From the NCBI GenBank assembly GCA_036346225.1, contig JARFIW010001105.1, forward strand, positions 744,001 through 808,000: a stretch of DNA of 64,000 nucleotides, in the 5' to 3' direction. The notes below the pieces were generated by a model that saw only the letters and a program-made list of their open reading frames with translations, made no database searches and was not told where the DNA came from. The stretch is from Platerodrilus igneus. Lineage: Eukaryota > Arthropoda > Insecta > Coleoptera > Lycidae. Shown in pieces: positions 31,640-42,575 of the stretch (position 1 is its first letter; every line of letters begins with the position of its first letter). The translations under genes and the position numbers were made by a program.

Positions 31640-32384
31640 TGTTGAATTTTAAAATAAGTTTTTAGGTAAATATATATTAATATTTTGAATTTCGCGCTAT
31701 CAGTTCTTGTTTTCACAAGTAGTCACTCGAGGCACCACAGGGTTTAACAGCAATGCTCAACCTAATGATCATGTTATTGGCGACTCCCTTACTGTATTTT
31801 CTCCATGGTCTGATTCTATGCCAACTGCGTCATTCGTAACACGTCATGTATCTTTTGTTCAAGGTTCGTACTCCCTCTCTCGTGTTTTTTTTTGCAGTTA
31901 TAATGCAAAAAATCGGAATTTTGTTGTAGAAAGCAGTTAGTCGTGTTATGTGAGTTGTTCCGTTTGGCGCCAACGCAAGTCCAATTGTTCCATATCAATT
32001 AAATACAGCTATTGATTACAGTTGTAGCATTTTTAATGTCCATCAATAATTAGTGGTAATTCTATTGTGATGTAATTCAGATTGAATCATAACAAAATTG
32101 TCATGTGTTTGGATGTGTTTCATTTTTTTTGGAAAGCATCTTATAATTTTCAATGTAACGCAACGTTAGTTACTTAGTAACAGTAACGCAGAAATGGCTA
32201 TTCTGCGTATATTTAGTTTAAGCGCCTATTGTTGTAGGTGACATGTTGCGTTGACATTTTTATTTCATGGTGTATATGAGGTAATTTAAAGTCATTATTC
32301 TTAAAATTTCTTTAGGAGCCATACTCATCCAATACTCAAACAAACTTGAAATATTTTAGGTAGATAATTAACCAACCAATCAAC
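31640..32384. other. Region upstream of GPCPD1
   Basis: No convincing coding sequence; a 77-codon frame at 31707-31940 has no recognisable family. Possible 3' splice acceptors in a pyrimidine-rich context occur at 'atttctttag|gag' (near 32315) and 'atattttag|gta' (near 32360), so an upstream noncoding exon is possible. Promoter elements were not identified. Confidence 0.4.
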
Positions 32385-33713
32385 ATGCAGAGGTGGTTCT
32401 TCTTGGAAGATCCCGAAAATGCTTTAATACGATCTGCAAAGGAGGTGCCCGTAAGTCAGCCAGTTGAACAGGTATCAACTTTCGTTCCACTTCGAAAATG
32501 GCTGTTTCGAGTACGTGTACCCGATTTACTAGCCGGACAAACAGTTTGTGTAACAGGTAACACTTTTGAATTAGGCGAATGGATTTGTGATAAATGTATA
32601 CCCCTCGAACAAGAAGACGATGCAGAGGTGTGGTCTAAAATAATAAATATACCCGATAAACAACAAGTATATTATCGCTATTGCGTTTGTGCTGTGATCG
32701 AAAGTGACTTACAAGTTATTGTTAATCACTGGGAGGCTAGTTTAGATGCTAGAAAAATCGAAGCACACGAAAAATCCCCTTCCTATAAAGAAGAACCACA
32801 GTTATATGGTGATTATGACAAAATGTTTCGTGTTGATCGTGGTTGGTTAAATAAAGAAACAGTAGTTCAGTTAAAGTTATTTAAGAATCCATTGTTGTGG
32901 CATCCACGCTTTGCAAATCGATCTCTCTTTATTAAAGTAACAGTTTTAAATTTATTACGTTATAGTACAACTTTCCCGAAAAGCTTGTCTGAGGCTCTAG
33001 AAGAATCGTTAAGTGTTGATACCGCAGATGCAACTGATAATCCTAAATATGAAAGTACAGTGGTTGCCAGTTTAAACAGCTCGGACTGTACATTTCAGCC
33101 TCAGGAACAATTTGGTAAAGAATTTAATGCTGGGGATTTATTAGTGTTCCAGTCTACAATTTTATTCCAGCCTAATACAGCATTTTTATTGGATCTGTAT
33201 GTGTATAGTTCTAGATTTCAGGAAGGTGATCCTCCATATCATGCTGGTTTCTGTTACCTGTTACCAAGTGCTTTATATTCGTCAATGGGGTCTGTAATTT
33301 TACCAGTTACTAGTACAAAGCACCGGCCATTAGGTCAAATAGAATTAGAATATTTGATTATAAGACCTTTACCTAATATAAGATGTGATATGGAGATATC
33401 GTATGCTAGGCACTGGAAGAATTCATGGTTAGGTCTAGATGTTGGACATCGTGGTGCCGGTTCTAGTTTTAAGATTGAACCAAAAAATTGTTCAGAGGTT
33501 AGAGAAAATACATTAGCAAGTTTCAAGTCGGCTATTCTACATGGAGCAGATTTTATTGAATTTGATGTTCAGTTAAGTAAAGACTTGGTGCCTATTATTT
33601 ATCACGACTTTCATGTTTGTATTTCGTTGAAGCGTAAAAAGCAGTTGGACGAAGGTGACATGTTAGAGTTTCCACTGAAAGAGTTGACATTGGAGCAACT
33701 TCATCTGCTGAAG
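32385..33713 (+). CDS. Glycerophosphocholine phosphodiesterase GPCPD1, first coding exon
   Basis: One open exon of 443 codons from ATG (MQRWFFLEDPENAL). Residues ~37-125 form a CBM20 starch-binding-type domain (KWLFRVRVPDLLAGQTVCVT, GNTFELGEW). From residue ~354 the GDPD phosphodiesterase domain begins: GHRGAG with the first catalytic His, EVRENTLASF, IEFDVQLSKD with the metal-binding Glu/Asp pair, and IIYHDF with the second His. The family cleaves glycerophosphocholine to glycerol-3-phosphate and choline in the cytosol. The exon ends LHLLK with AAG|GTAATT, a good splice donor; the rest of the GDPD barrel (~250 residues) must lie in later exons, not seen here. A codon-level copy is at 50555-51836. 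Confidence 0.92.
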
Positions 33714-34158
33714 GTAATTTAGTATATAATTGGATATAGTAAGGTATTGAAAAACTGACACGCACAGTAATCTGAATTGAATAAACTTTTATTTTATTGT
33801 CAGGGACTTAATAATTGGAAATTTTTTATAAGTATAGGTTTGTCATTTGTTAAATAGTTAAGAAAATATTTGATTGGCTCTTATATAATTTTACTTAAAA
33901 AGAAAACTTGGTATTCACAGATTAGAAATGATGTCGGATACTTGGGTACGTAGATACATACCCGATAAACTCAATACCTCGGTCAGAATTTTTATACCCT
34001 ATAAATACCCGATACTTGATAATTAAATATGTTTAGATGTGAAAAGCAATTACTAGCTCGATTTGAAATGATCATTTGGACTTTGCATAAAAGTCTAAGT
34101 TATTATTTCATCTTATTCACTGTAATACGTTAGTATTTTTCAACTTACCTTGGGTAAT

Positions 34159-34161
<3 letters not shown>
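33714..34161 (+). other. Start of GPCPD1 intron
   Basis: Begins with the donor GTAATT and runs as AT-rich noncoding sequence to a TA tract. No branch-acceptor or next exon is visible in this stretch. Confidence 0.6.
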
Positions 34162-34209
<48 letters not shown>

Positions 34210-34681
34210 TATATATATCAAAATTTATTTGTGGGTTTGAGGTCTCTGGATTAAGGTGAAAACTCTTTTCTATGACCTAAATTTTCGAATTTATTTTAAA
34301 TTCTTGATCACAGGCATATAAACTTGAGGTTAATTGAAAACTAGCATAACAAACATAATAAAAATCTTGGAAAAACTCGTAAAACTAACAAAATTAAAGT
34401 TCTTTAAAAATAAATTGTAAAAATTAAACTTGATTAAAATTGATGTATATACAAGTTTAATTTTTACAATTTATTTTAAAGAACTTTTAATTTTGTTAGT
34501 TTTAAGTTTTCAAGATTTTTATGTTTGTTATGCTAGTTTTCAATTAACCTCAAGTTTATATGCCTGTGATCAAGAATTTAAAATAAATAAAATTTAGGTC
34601 ATAGAAAAGAGTTTTCACCTTAATCCAGAGACCTCAAACCCACAAATAAATGAATTACAATATTTAGTCGTAATTATTAAA

Positions 34682-34729
<48 letters not shown>
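34162..34729. repeat. Foldback palindrome between TA tracts
   Basis: Two arms of about 210 and 200 bp (34223-34432, 34452-34651) are near-perfect complements across a 19-base centre. The arms begin with ATTTATTTGTGGGTTTGAGG. (TA)n tracts of about 58 bp and 45 bp flank it, as expected for a TA-targeting foldback MITE. In the duplicate at 52274-52720 the second arm is largely lost. Confidence 0.85.
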
Positions 34730-34730
<1 letters not shown>

Positions 34731-34789
34731 TTTTAGCGAACATAAATATATGGACAAGTTGATATTTTAATTTTTTGGGATACCTATAT

Positions 34790-35268
34790 TCAACAAAACG
34801 AAATTGCTAACACAAAATACATACAATTACCATACATCAAAAATTTAACACCACTAATTTCTAAAATATTAAAAAAAACCTAACATCTGTATAGCTGTAT
34901 AGCATATGAAAAATCGATTCGAAATTTATTCACAAAACTAAAAGACCCCACTAATCCACTTCTACGCAGCAACCTAGTTTACAAAATCACATGCAATTGC
35001 AAAAAACGTACATAGGACAGACTTCACAATGGTTAAAAAATAGACTTACCCAACATCGTATCGATGCAAAAATGGAAAAACTTATTGTGCTCTTGCTTCT
35101 CATCTACATTCTACCAAACATACAGCCAATTTCAATGAAATTACCATATTAACAAAAGACAATAACCACAAAAGACGATTATTTTTAGAATCTTACCACA
35201 TAATACAAGACAATAATTGCATCAACAACAAACAAGACATCAATAACCTCAGTACAGTATATTCACAA
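34790..35268 (+). pseudogene. Penelope-like GIY-YIG endonuclease fragment
   Basis: In broken frames the sequence reads KYIQLPYIKNLTPLISKILK, then FTKLKDPTNPLLRSNLVYKI, TCNCKKTYIGQTSQWLKNRL and TQHRIDAK. Then come CALASHLHSTKHTANFNEIT and a final INNKQDINNLSTVYSQLY. This is the linker and C-terminal GIY-YIG nuclease of Penelope-like RTs: VYKI and YIGQT are the GIY and YIG strands, and the catalytic Arg is in LKNRL. Stops and indels in the A-runs make it inactive. The protein would nick target DNA for reverse transcription. Confidence 0.8.
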
Positions 35269-35846
35269 CTATACAGGGTGAATGGTATCATTCGTGCAAA
35301 AATGAACTGGGAGATAGTACACTTAATTTGCAACAAAAATTGTTAATATGACCCCTGTCCTACCTCGATTGGTTTAGGAGATATGGTTTTTTTTAGTCTG
35401 TTTCTTAATAACGCGATTTTGCAGTAAAAGTTAAATTTCTTGGCATCTGCTGCAAATAACTAGATAAACAATCCGATTTTCATAAACTACATTAAATTTC
35501 CTATAAAAAACAACTATTTCGATTTTTTTAATTTTGAAAGAAACATTTATTATAAAGCATTAAAAGGTAAAAAATTACAAAGGAATTTTTTTTAACAAAG
35601 TTTAAAGTAATATTACAGCGAAATTATTTTATCTACAAATGAGCAAATGTCACAAAACAACCTCACTTCATAAGGTTTCCAGCTGTGCGAAACACTTTCT
35701 ATTTGATTTTTAATTTATCAAGTATGAAAATATGGAAACAAATATCGTTTGCAATTCGCATTAAAATTCGCCCACTGCCTTGATTATCTAATGATCCCAC
35801 AACGTTTTTCCGGTATTACGGAGCCAATAATTTGATAAATTAAATT

Positions 35847-37159
35847 TTATTTGTATTGTTCAAAATGCTGACCACCGCACCTGATACAGGTTCTTGCTCT
35901 TTTCCGCATACCTACCACGGTCACGCGCATAGATTGCTTCTCTCTTAAGAGTTGACATCCATTTTCGAGCCCTTGTCTCAAATTTTCCAAACTGACTACC
36001 TCCGTGCTATATACGTATTCTTTTAAAAAGACCCATACAAAGTAATCCATGGGATTCAAGTCAGGCGATCTTGCTGGCCACGGAATCGGTCCTCCTCTAC
36101 CAATCCACCTTGCGTACTGTTAGTTTAAAAACTGGTGGACACCACGTGTGTAATGAGGAGGAGCCCCGTCATGTCGAAAAGTGATATCTCTACGAACTTC
36201 TAAAGGGACATCTTCCAACAATAGGGGTAGTCGATTTTGGAGAAAGTCCAAATACACTTCTCTATTGAGGTTTCTTTCGAAAATATAGGTGCCAATAAGG
36301 GTGTTTCCTATCACAGCCGCCCACACATTTAGGCTGAATCTGCGTTGGAACGATTTCTGTCTTATTGCATGAGAGTTTTCATCGGCATAATAGTGGTAAT
36401 TGTAGAGATTTAGAACGCCAGCCTGCGTAAAGAGGGACTCATCAGACCACAGTATTTTTCGAAAGAAATGGCGCTCCTCAATATCCCGTGCTAATAACCA
36501 ACGGCAGAACATCAACCTTTGTTGGAAATCTTCGCCTCCGCCTTTTAGAGCTTGAACAGGTGTAAAGTGAAAAAGGTGTGACTACTACGCCCAAGGTCCC
36601 GGGTTCGATTCCCGACACGGTCCGCTTGAAAAATGTTAGGCGAGCATTTTTCACAAAAATACACCCTCGTTCGGATGAGAGGTAAAATGGAGGTCCCGTG
36701 TGTGAGTGTTGTCACGCACGTTAAAGATCCCTACCTTGCTTGGAACAGCAAGGGTTCGGCAAAATTCAAAATTTTCCAGGTAACAAAAACTCGCTTCCTG
36801 GCCAGTGTAGTACCTTCGGGTGGAGCATTGGAAAATCACATGTAATGTAAAGTGAAAAGGACGAATATTATTCTTGTGCAGAACATCTACTACTTTCCAT
36901 TGCGAAGCTACAACTTCTCTTGCAATTTGACGTGTAGAAGTTGTAGGGTCTTGTTCCACTCGATCCAAGACAAACTTGTCAATTTCTACGTCCAGATCTT
37001 GACCCTTTTATTAGGTACTTGAAGTGCTCCTCCATCAAGCAGCCATTGGTGCATTCTTGTAAACACGTTGCGACTGGGAATCGGACGATTTGAGAACCGA
37101 CAAAAACTATAAATGAAATGCATATCTGCATATCCTCTATTGCTATATCGAGCAGGCAT
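35847..37159 (-). pseudogene. Mariner-type DDD transposase, broken
   Basis: Starts MPARYSNRGYADMHFIYSFC (an N-terminal helix-turn-helix of the DUF4817 type), with TSTRQIAREVVASQWKVVDV and HFTLH following. After the SINE come the catalytic parts: RKILWSDESLFTQAG (first Asp), NVWAAVIGNTLIGTYIFE, FRHDGAPPHYTRGVHQFLN (second Asp) and SPDLNPMDYFVWVFLKE (third Asp, about 34-35 residues later), so mariner rather than Tc1. It has a stop after QFLN, frame changes and the SINE insertion. Confidence 0.85.
36576..36845 (+). mobile_element. tRNA-derived SINE in the mariner transposase
   Basis: Flanked by TGTAAAGTGAAAAGG on both sides (36561-36575 with one extra A, and 36846-36860). The head contains the pol III B box GGGTTCGATTCCCGACAC; the body carries CACGTTAAAGATCCCTACC, a motif I associate with invertebrate SINE cores. 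The A box is not clear, so it may be 5' truncated. Present in both duplicate blocks. Confidence 0.82.
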
Positions 37160-38171
37160 CTTAGATAGTAATTTAGACGTATCAAAATTTATTCCAATAC
37201 AACTGTCTAATCGGTGACAATGCTTCGCACTGCCAATGTGACGACTACATGTTATGAACGTATCTGTGCTCTTAAAATTACTGTACATTTTTGTTTTCAA
37301 TTCGCGCTGCCTTGATTATCTTATAATCGAACAAGGTTTTTCCGGCATTACGAAGGCAATAATTGAATAAATTAAAAATCAAATAGAAAGTGTTTCGCAC
37401 TGCTGGAAACCTTATGAAGTGAGGTTGTTTATGTGACATTTGCTCATTTGTAGATAAAATAATTTTTCTGTAATATTACTTTGTTAAAAAAATTTCCTTT
37501 GTAATTTTTTACCTTTTAATGCTTTATAATAAATGCTTCTTTTAAAATTTAAAAAAATCGAAATAGTTGTTTTTTATAGGAAATTTAATGTAGTTTATGA
37601 AACTCGGATTGTTTATCTAGTTATTTGCAGCAGAAGCCAGAAATTTAATTTTACTGCAAGAAGTCGCGGTATTAAGAAACAAATTAAAAACCCATATCTC
37701 CTAAACTAATCGAGATAGGACAGGGGCCACATTAATAATTTTTGTTGCAAATTAAGTGTACTATCTCCCAGTTCATTTTTGCACGAACGATACCATTCAC
37801 CCTGTATAATATCACCAAAATAGACAACCATCCATAAAACTAATTTACTAATTTACCTCTACATTTCAAAATATATTTAAATCAACACACCACACCATAC
37901 TATACACCCCACATGATCAAAACATTACATCCATAATTTGCAGTTTCTACAAGTTACCTTATTTACACATTTATTTTTATGTCAATGTCTAATATTTTCT
38001 ATTCACGCTGTGTATTCCAAAAACTATAATTTGAATACTGTTATTATCTTTATACTTTTAGCTCTTTGAAAAAGATTTTAAATAAATCGAAACGTCAGAA
38101 ACCAGCAAATGAATATTTAATAAAAAAATCCGATTGAAAGGTATCCCAAAAAATTAAAATATCAACTTGTC

Positions 38172-38731
38172 TATATATATATATATATATATAGAATGAA
38201 TGAGACCACCCGTATCAGTATTTTTTTTATTAAGGAACGGTGAGTCGTAGAGAGTTGAGATAAAAAAATGTATTATAAAAGTCATACTAAAGAATCGAAT
38301 GGTGATATTATTATTTCTCGAAAGTCAACATCGCGAGTAGTTTTGTCCACAATGTCCAGAACTCCAAAATCTTAAGTCGAAAAACGTATTGTTCAAGTGA
38401 TTGTTAAAAAAGAATAAAGTTTTGTACGAAAAATTATTTTACTACTACCATCCCTTTTAAGTAATATTCGATTAAAGTTATTAAATTTGAAATTCGTTGT
38501 TAAAAAACAAAATTGAAAAGTTGGCTTTTAAAATCTAGTTACCGAATTAAATAGTGTTACAAACATGTTTTAATGTCAATAATTCCATTTGTTGTATTAA
38601 TTTATAGTCAAATCATCCATTGTTTAAATTGATAACTTGTTGTTGGTTAGTGATATCTGTTTGGGGACAGATTAAAGTTAAATGTGAATTCCGTTAGAAA
38701 GTGAATTAACTTAACTTAAAGTAGTGAAATT
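38172..38731. other. Noncoding stretch before the second mariner
   Basis: A TA tract and then AT-rich sequence, possibly the 5' UTR of the following transposon. In the duplicate block a LINE interrupts it at the equivalent of about 38704. Confidence 0.45.
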
Positions 38732-39411
38732 ATGCCTTTTTCAAATTTAGAAGCTTTCGACATGTTAATGGTTTTGGGAGAATGCAGAAAAATTACAGAG
38801 CAGCTGTGAAAGAATGTATGCCAAAAGATATCCTCATCATGCCCATCAATCCTTCAATGTTTTTCGGAGATTGGCAGCACGTATTTGTACCACACGGCAG
38901 GTGCAACCAACGTACAATCGCGGAAATAGAATTACATGTACATAATGACAAGGAACCTGATATTCTCGCTGCAGTAATTGTTGATCTGCATATTTCAACA
39001 AGATCACTTGCAAGAGGTTCTGAATTAGCCAATACTGTATGCAGAATTTTGAAGGATCACAAATTCCATCCATACCACATACACATGCACCAAGAATTAA
39101 GCGAGAATGATTCTCAAGGTCGAGTCATTTTTGTAATTGGTTACTAAATAAGGGTCCCCACTTTCCTAGGAGAGTTTTATGGACTGACGAAGCTAGTATT
39201 AAAAGCACCTGAGAAGTCAATATTCACAATGCGCATTACTGGTTGCAAACAAATCCTCACTGGCTACAAACTATTGACAATCAACACCTTTGGAGTGTTA
39301 ATATGTGGTGTGGTATTCTTCGAAGTAACTCTGAATGGAATAGGATATGCCGAGTTTTTAGGTATCGACTTGCACAACCCGAGACAAATCACGTCAGATT
39401 TACCTAGTTAA
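38732..39411 (+). pseudogene. Second mariner-type transposase remnant
   Basis: Starts MPFSNLEAFDMLMVLGECRK (DUF4817-like HTH). A central part reads LAAVIVDLHISTRSLARGS and CRILKDHKFHPYHIHMHQEL, as in mariner transposases. The first catalytic region RVLWTDEASIKST is in frame in the duplicate (60683-61117) but frameshifted here. Then follow WSVNMWCGILRS-like and RYRLAQPET-like remains out of frame. The second and third Asp were not found. It differs from the family at 35274-37804, is on the opposite strand, and has no recognised inverted repeats. Confidence 0.75.
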
Positions 39412-39753
39412 AAGTAATATTCTCTAATCTAAATTTTAACATTGAATATATTAATTTTCTCATTAATTTGTGAAGAGTTAACAAGGACATTGAGTACGTT
39501 AAAACGTACATAATAGTCACAAGAAGGTCTCGAACGTTCCAGATTATTTTGTAAAGATGTTGTTTTTGGTGACTATATTGAATTAAAAGTATATAAATTT
39601 TTGGATAAATAATCCATATGATATTAATTGACTGAAGGGTGTATTTAAAGAATTTCAAAAATTGTAAATATTATTTCCTTTCATTATATGTATGTTGATT
39701 GACTTTGTTTATCAATTCAAACAGGTAATCATAAAGGGTAAAAAATGGATCAT
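39412..39753. other. Intergenic, no gene seen
   Basis: AT-rich sequence between the mariner remnant and the gypsy-B element; identical in outline in the duplicate block. Confidence 0.4.
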
Positions 39754-40145
39754 TGTAACGTTGTGCACTATATGTAGATTAAAAAGGGCTAGGCGTGGCA
39801 TAATAATAAGTAAAAGATTAATTTAAGTGAGAACACAGAACGGTGGCGTTAAGTAGAACTTAGTACACCGAGTACGTCATTATCATATCAATTTACGTAA
39901 CGCATCCATGATAAACCATGATAAAATACAGCGACCTGAACGAAGAGACTCGAATTAAATCAATGAAATTTGACAATACGATTGTGGGATTTAAAATAAA
40001 ATTATTAAATTAAACTAGGGCTATAATTAGTTTTAATTTGAGAAAATTACGAAACTAAAAATTTAGAGAAATTTGTAAATTAATTAAATATAGGCGGATT
40101 TATTTTAGCATTTAAAAGTTTAGTGTAAATATAATAATTTCAAAA

Positions 40146-40713
40146 ATGGACAAAAGAATACGGGAGACAAGGGAGGCACTAAGAAATCAAGGAGTGGAAA
40201 TAGGATCCCAAGAGAGTGTAAACATCCAGGAAAGGACGTTTGAAAGGGGTTTTAGCGAAGAACAGAGGACCTCACAAGAAACAAAATGATGGAGATTTTA
40301 ATGGCACTGAATAGTAAAATGGACAAAAATGAGGAGGCCATGAAAAACCTGTCGACAAAATGAACGAAAGTAGCGAAAAATTAAGTAAGGAAATCAAAAT
40401 TCTGAGTGATGGATTAAGGGAAACCGACCAAACAATTGCGGAAATGAGGGTGCAAATGCAAGAGAAAATTGTGAGGATTACGGAGGAAATCGACTGTGTA
40501 TGGGATCATGTTGGAATGGTAAAATCAAAGCAGGAGAAACATGAAAGTGAGACAAATGACAAACTCATGAATTTGGATACTAAAATGCGTAACGTGCAAG
40601 AAAATTGTGAAACAGAATTCAGGACAATAAATCGGGAAATAAGTAATTTAAAAACTAATTCAGGAAATTTTAATAGTAGGGGACCCATGATGCCAATTCA
40701 ACCAAATCTTTAA
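40146..40713 (+). pseudogene. gypsy-B gag N-terminal coiled coil
   Basis: An ATG frame of 47 codons (MDKRIRETREALRNQGVEIG) stops at 40289; the next frames continue with ALNSKMDKNEEAMKNLSTK and from 40360 a 117-residue coiled coil (LSKEIKILSDGLRETDQTIA, DKLMNLDTKMRNVQ). No capsid core or zinc knuckle follows; after a stop comes a Asn/Arg/Gln-rich stretch (NHEGNNNRETNRQENE). Role and family are inferred from position before the protease. Confidence 0.65.
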
Positions 40714-40934
40714 ATTCTCCAATATACAAAATTTTACGGCGATACCAAGGCAACAAATAGAGCGGACTAATCATGAGGGAAATAATAATCGAGAAACAAA
40801 TAGACAGGAAAATGAGGATCAACGCACCCAAACGAGGAATATTGATCGCACGCAAACAAGGAATATTAATTGCACACAAGCAGAGATAGCGAGTCAGGCA
40901 GTACCTTCCACGCGAAACCAAAATTTTTAGGTAA

Positions 40935-42277
40935 CGGATGAACCAAGTAAACTTCTACAGATAAACGGATACGAACATCAGCGCGAATTTATTAAACATG
41001 AGATGGAAAATGAATTAGGAAGATTTGAAAGAAACTTATCACTGATAGTTAATTTAAAGGTGGAAAATAAAATATTTAGAGTATTGATTGATACCGGGTA
41101 GAAGCATCACTTGTTGCGGAAGAATTTGTTAAACGAGGAAATTGAGGGATACGGCAATACCTATAACGAGATGTAATTTAGTGGCACCTAATAATAAGAA
41201 AATTGCGAAAATAAATAAAATGATAATTCTGAGATGTGAAATGGGAGATGTAAGATGCGAAAATGATTTTATGGTTGTACCTGGACTAAAGATAGATATT
41301 ATATTTGGGATGGATATTATAGTTAATTTGGATTTGAAGATAAATGCAGAATGCAAAGAAATAAAGTGCAATGGGAAGTATATTAAATGGTATGATGAGG
41401 ATAATATTGAAGTAGAGGGTGACTGCGTGAATATTAATCAGTTTGATGATGAAGTAGATAATGAGGGGTATATAAATGAAGAGATTAAATGTCCAGAAGA
41501 TTTAAGAAGAATGGTAAATTTGTTATTAAGAAAGCATTCAGAATTAATAGGGTCGAAATCCAGAAATGCCACAGGTTATGAGCACAAATTGGAAGTAGTA
41601 AACACCAAACCGTTTAACACTAAATTATATCCTATTCCAGTAGCATACAGGTATAGAGTAAAGGAAGAAATAGAAGAAATGTTACGTGAAGGTGTCATCG
41701 AAAGCTCCAGTACACACTTCCTGAATCCATTAGTCGTCGTGAAGAAAAGTGATGATAGCATCAGATTATGCTTAGATGCAAGAAAGATTAATAAGCAAAC
41801 GGAACCGCAATACAATTGTCCACCAACAATGGATAGCATATTAGCGGGAATAGGTAGTAAGAAAGTCTTTACTAAAATAGACCTAAAGAATTCATTTTGG
41901 TTGATTCCATTAGCGCGAGAATCAAGGAAATATACGGGTTTTTCGGTAGAAGGAAGAATATACCAATTTAAAGTGGTCTCGTTTGGTTTGTTCTAGCGGC
42001 TGCACTAGTGCGCTATAGAATATTTTGGGACCGTATGAGAATTTTGTATCCACTACATGGATGATGTTTTGATATTTAGCGATAGTGTAGAGCAACACTT
42101 TGTACATTTGGAAAGAATTTTATTAGAGTTAAATATAGCAGGTTTAAGGTTAAATTTAAGGGAGTACGAATTTTTTCCAGATAGGGTTAAATTTTTAGGA
42201 TATAGAATCGGTAGCAAGGGTATAATTATAGAGCAGGGAACAAACAAATATGAGCTAAAAAGACAGATTTGGAAATA
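40935..42277 (+). pseudogene. gypsy-B protease and partial reverse transcriptase
   Basis: The protease is frameshifted at the active site (LIDTG near 41090; intact LIDTGVEASLV in the duplicate) and then open from 41142: MVVPGLKIDIIFGMDIIV. RT follows with LYPIPVAYRYRVKEEIEEML, VVKKSDDSIRLCLDARKINK, FTKIDLKNSFWLIPLARESR and VVSFGLF. After a short disturbed stretch the YMDDVLIFSD motif starts at 42054, then LRLNLREYEFFPDRVKFLGY, and the chain ends at 42277. Met instead of the usual Leu in YLDD is notable for Ty3/gypsy. No RNase H or integrase. Confidence 0.82.
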
Positions 42278-42575
42278 ATAAGGGGTTAGTTACAAATAAA
42301 TTTAGTTCACACCCATACAAAGGGACATGAAGTAAATAAAATGTAAAATAAATTTAGGTATATACATAAGTAGGGTAGTGAAATAGGATATGGGTATAAG
42401 AATAGGAATTGATCATTGTAATTGGCACTCTGTGTAATTAAAAGGGCTAGCCGTGGCATAATAATAAGTAAAGATTAATTTAATGAGAACACAGAGCGGT
42501 TTAAGTAGAACTTAGTACAATAATTTTCATAAAAATCCCAATATCAATTTACATAAAAAATATATATATATATTT

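Larger units (their letters stand above)
35274..37804 (-). mobile_element. Mariner transposon with long inverted repeats
   Basis: A 2.53-kb element with TA at both edges. The ends CAGGGTGAATGGTATCATTC face each other; the inverted repeats extend about 440 bp (35274-35718 and 37366-37804) with scattered differences. The transposase is on the minus strand and a SINE is inserted in it. It is inserted in the 3' part of the Penelope-like element. Confidence 0.88.
34753..38171 (+). mobile_element. Penelope-like element fragment, split by a mariner
   Basis: The 3' end of a Penelope-like element (GIY-YIG ORF plus 3' UTR), interrupted at 35274-37804. A 33-bp sequence starting GACAAGTTGATATTTTAATT occurs at its left edge (34753-34785) and as an exact inverted complement at its right edge (38139-38171). 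Inverted flanking repeats are known for Penelope elements. The RT domain is absent. Confidence 0.75.
39754..42555 (+). mobile_element. gypsy-B retrotransposon, deletion derivative
   Basis: Direct repeats at 39754-39905 and 42417-42555 (TGTAA..., sharing 'gcgtggcataataataagta', 'gagaacacaga-cgg', 'aagtagaacttagtaca') look like LTR starts. Between them lie gag, protease and RT up to just after YMDD. The rest of RT, RNase H and integrase are missing, so it is non-autonomous. Duplicated at 61662 to the window end. Confidence 0.72.

Noticed and set aside
31707..31940. 77-codon frame as a small upstream gene
   Set aside because: No family resemblance, no supporting splice or promoter context beyond chance, and absent from the duplicate block.
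33335..33526. 63-codon minus-strand frame inside the GPCPD1 exon, repeated at 51458-51649
   Set aside because: Antisense shadow of the GDPD coding sequence; conserved only because the exon is duplicated.
36577..36626. Possible tRNA gene
   Set aside because: Only the T-arm/B-box half is tRNA-like; no acceptor stem or anticodon arm can be formed and it is bordered by target duplications, so it is a SINE head.
38040..38110. Hammerhead ribozyme in the Penelope-like 3' UTR
   Set aside because: CGAAACGTC is present, but no CTGATGA core was found at a compatible distance in either copy.
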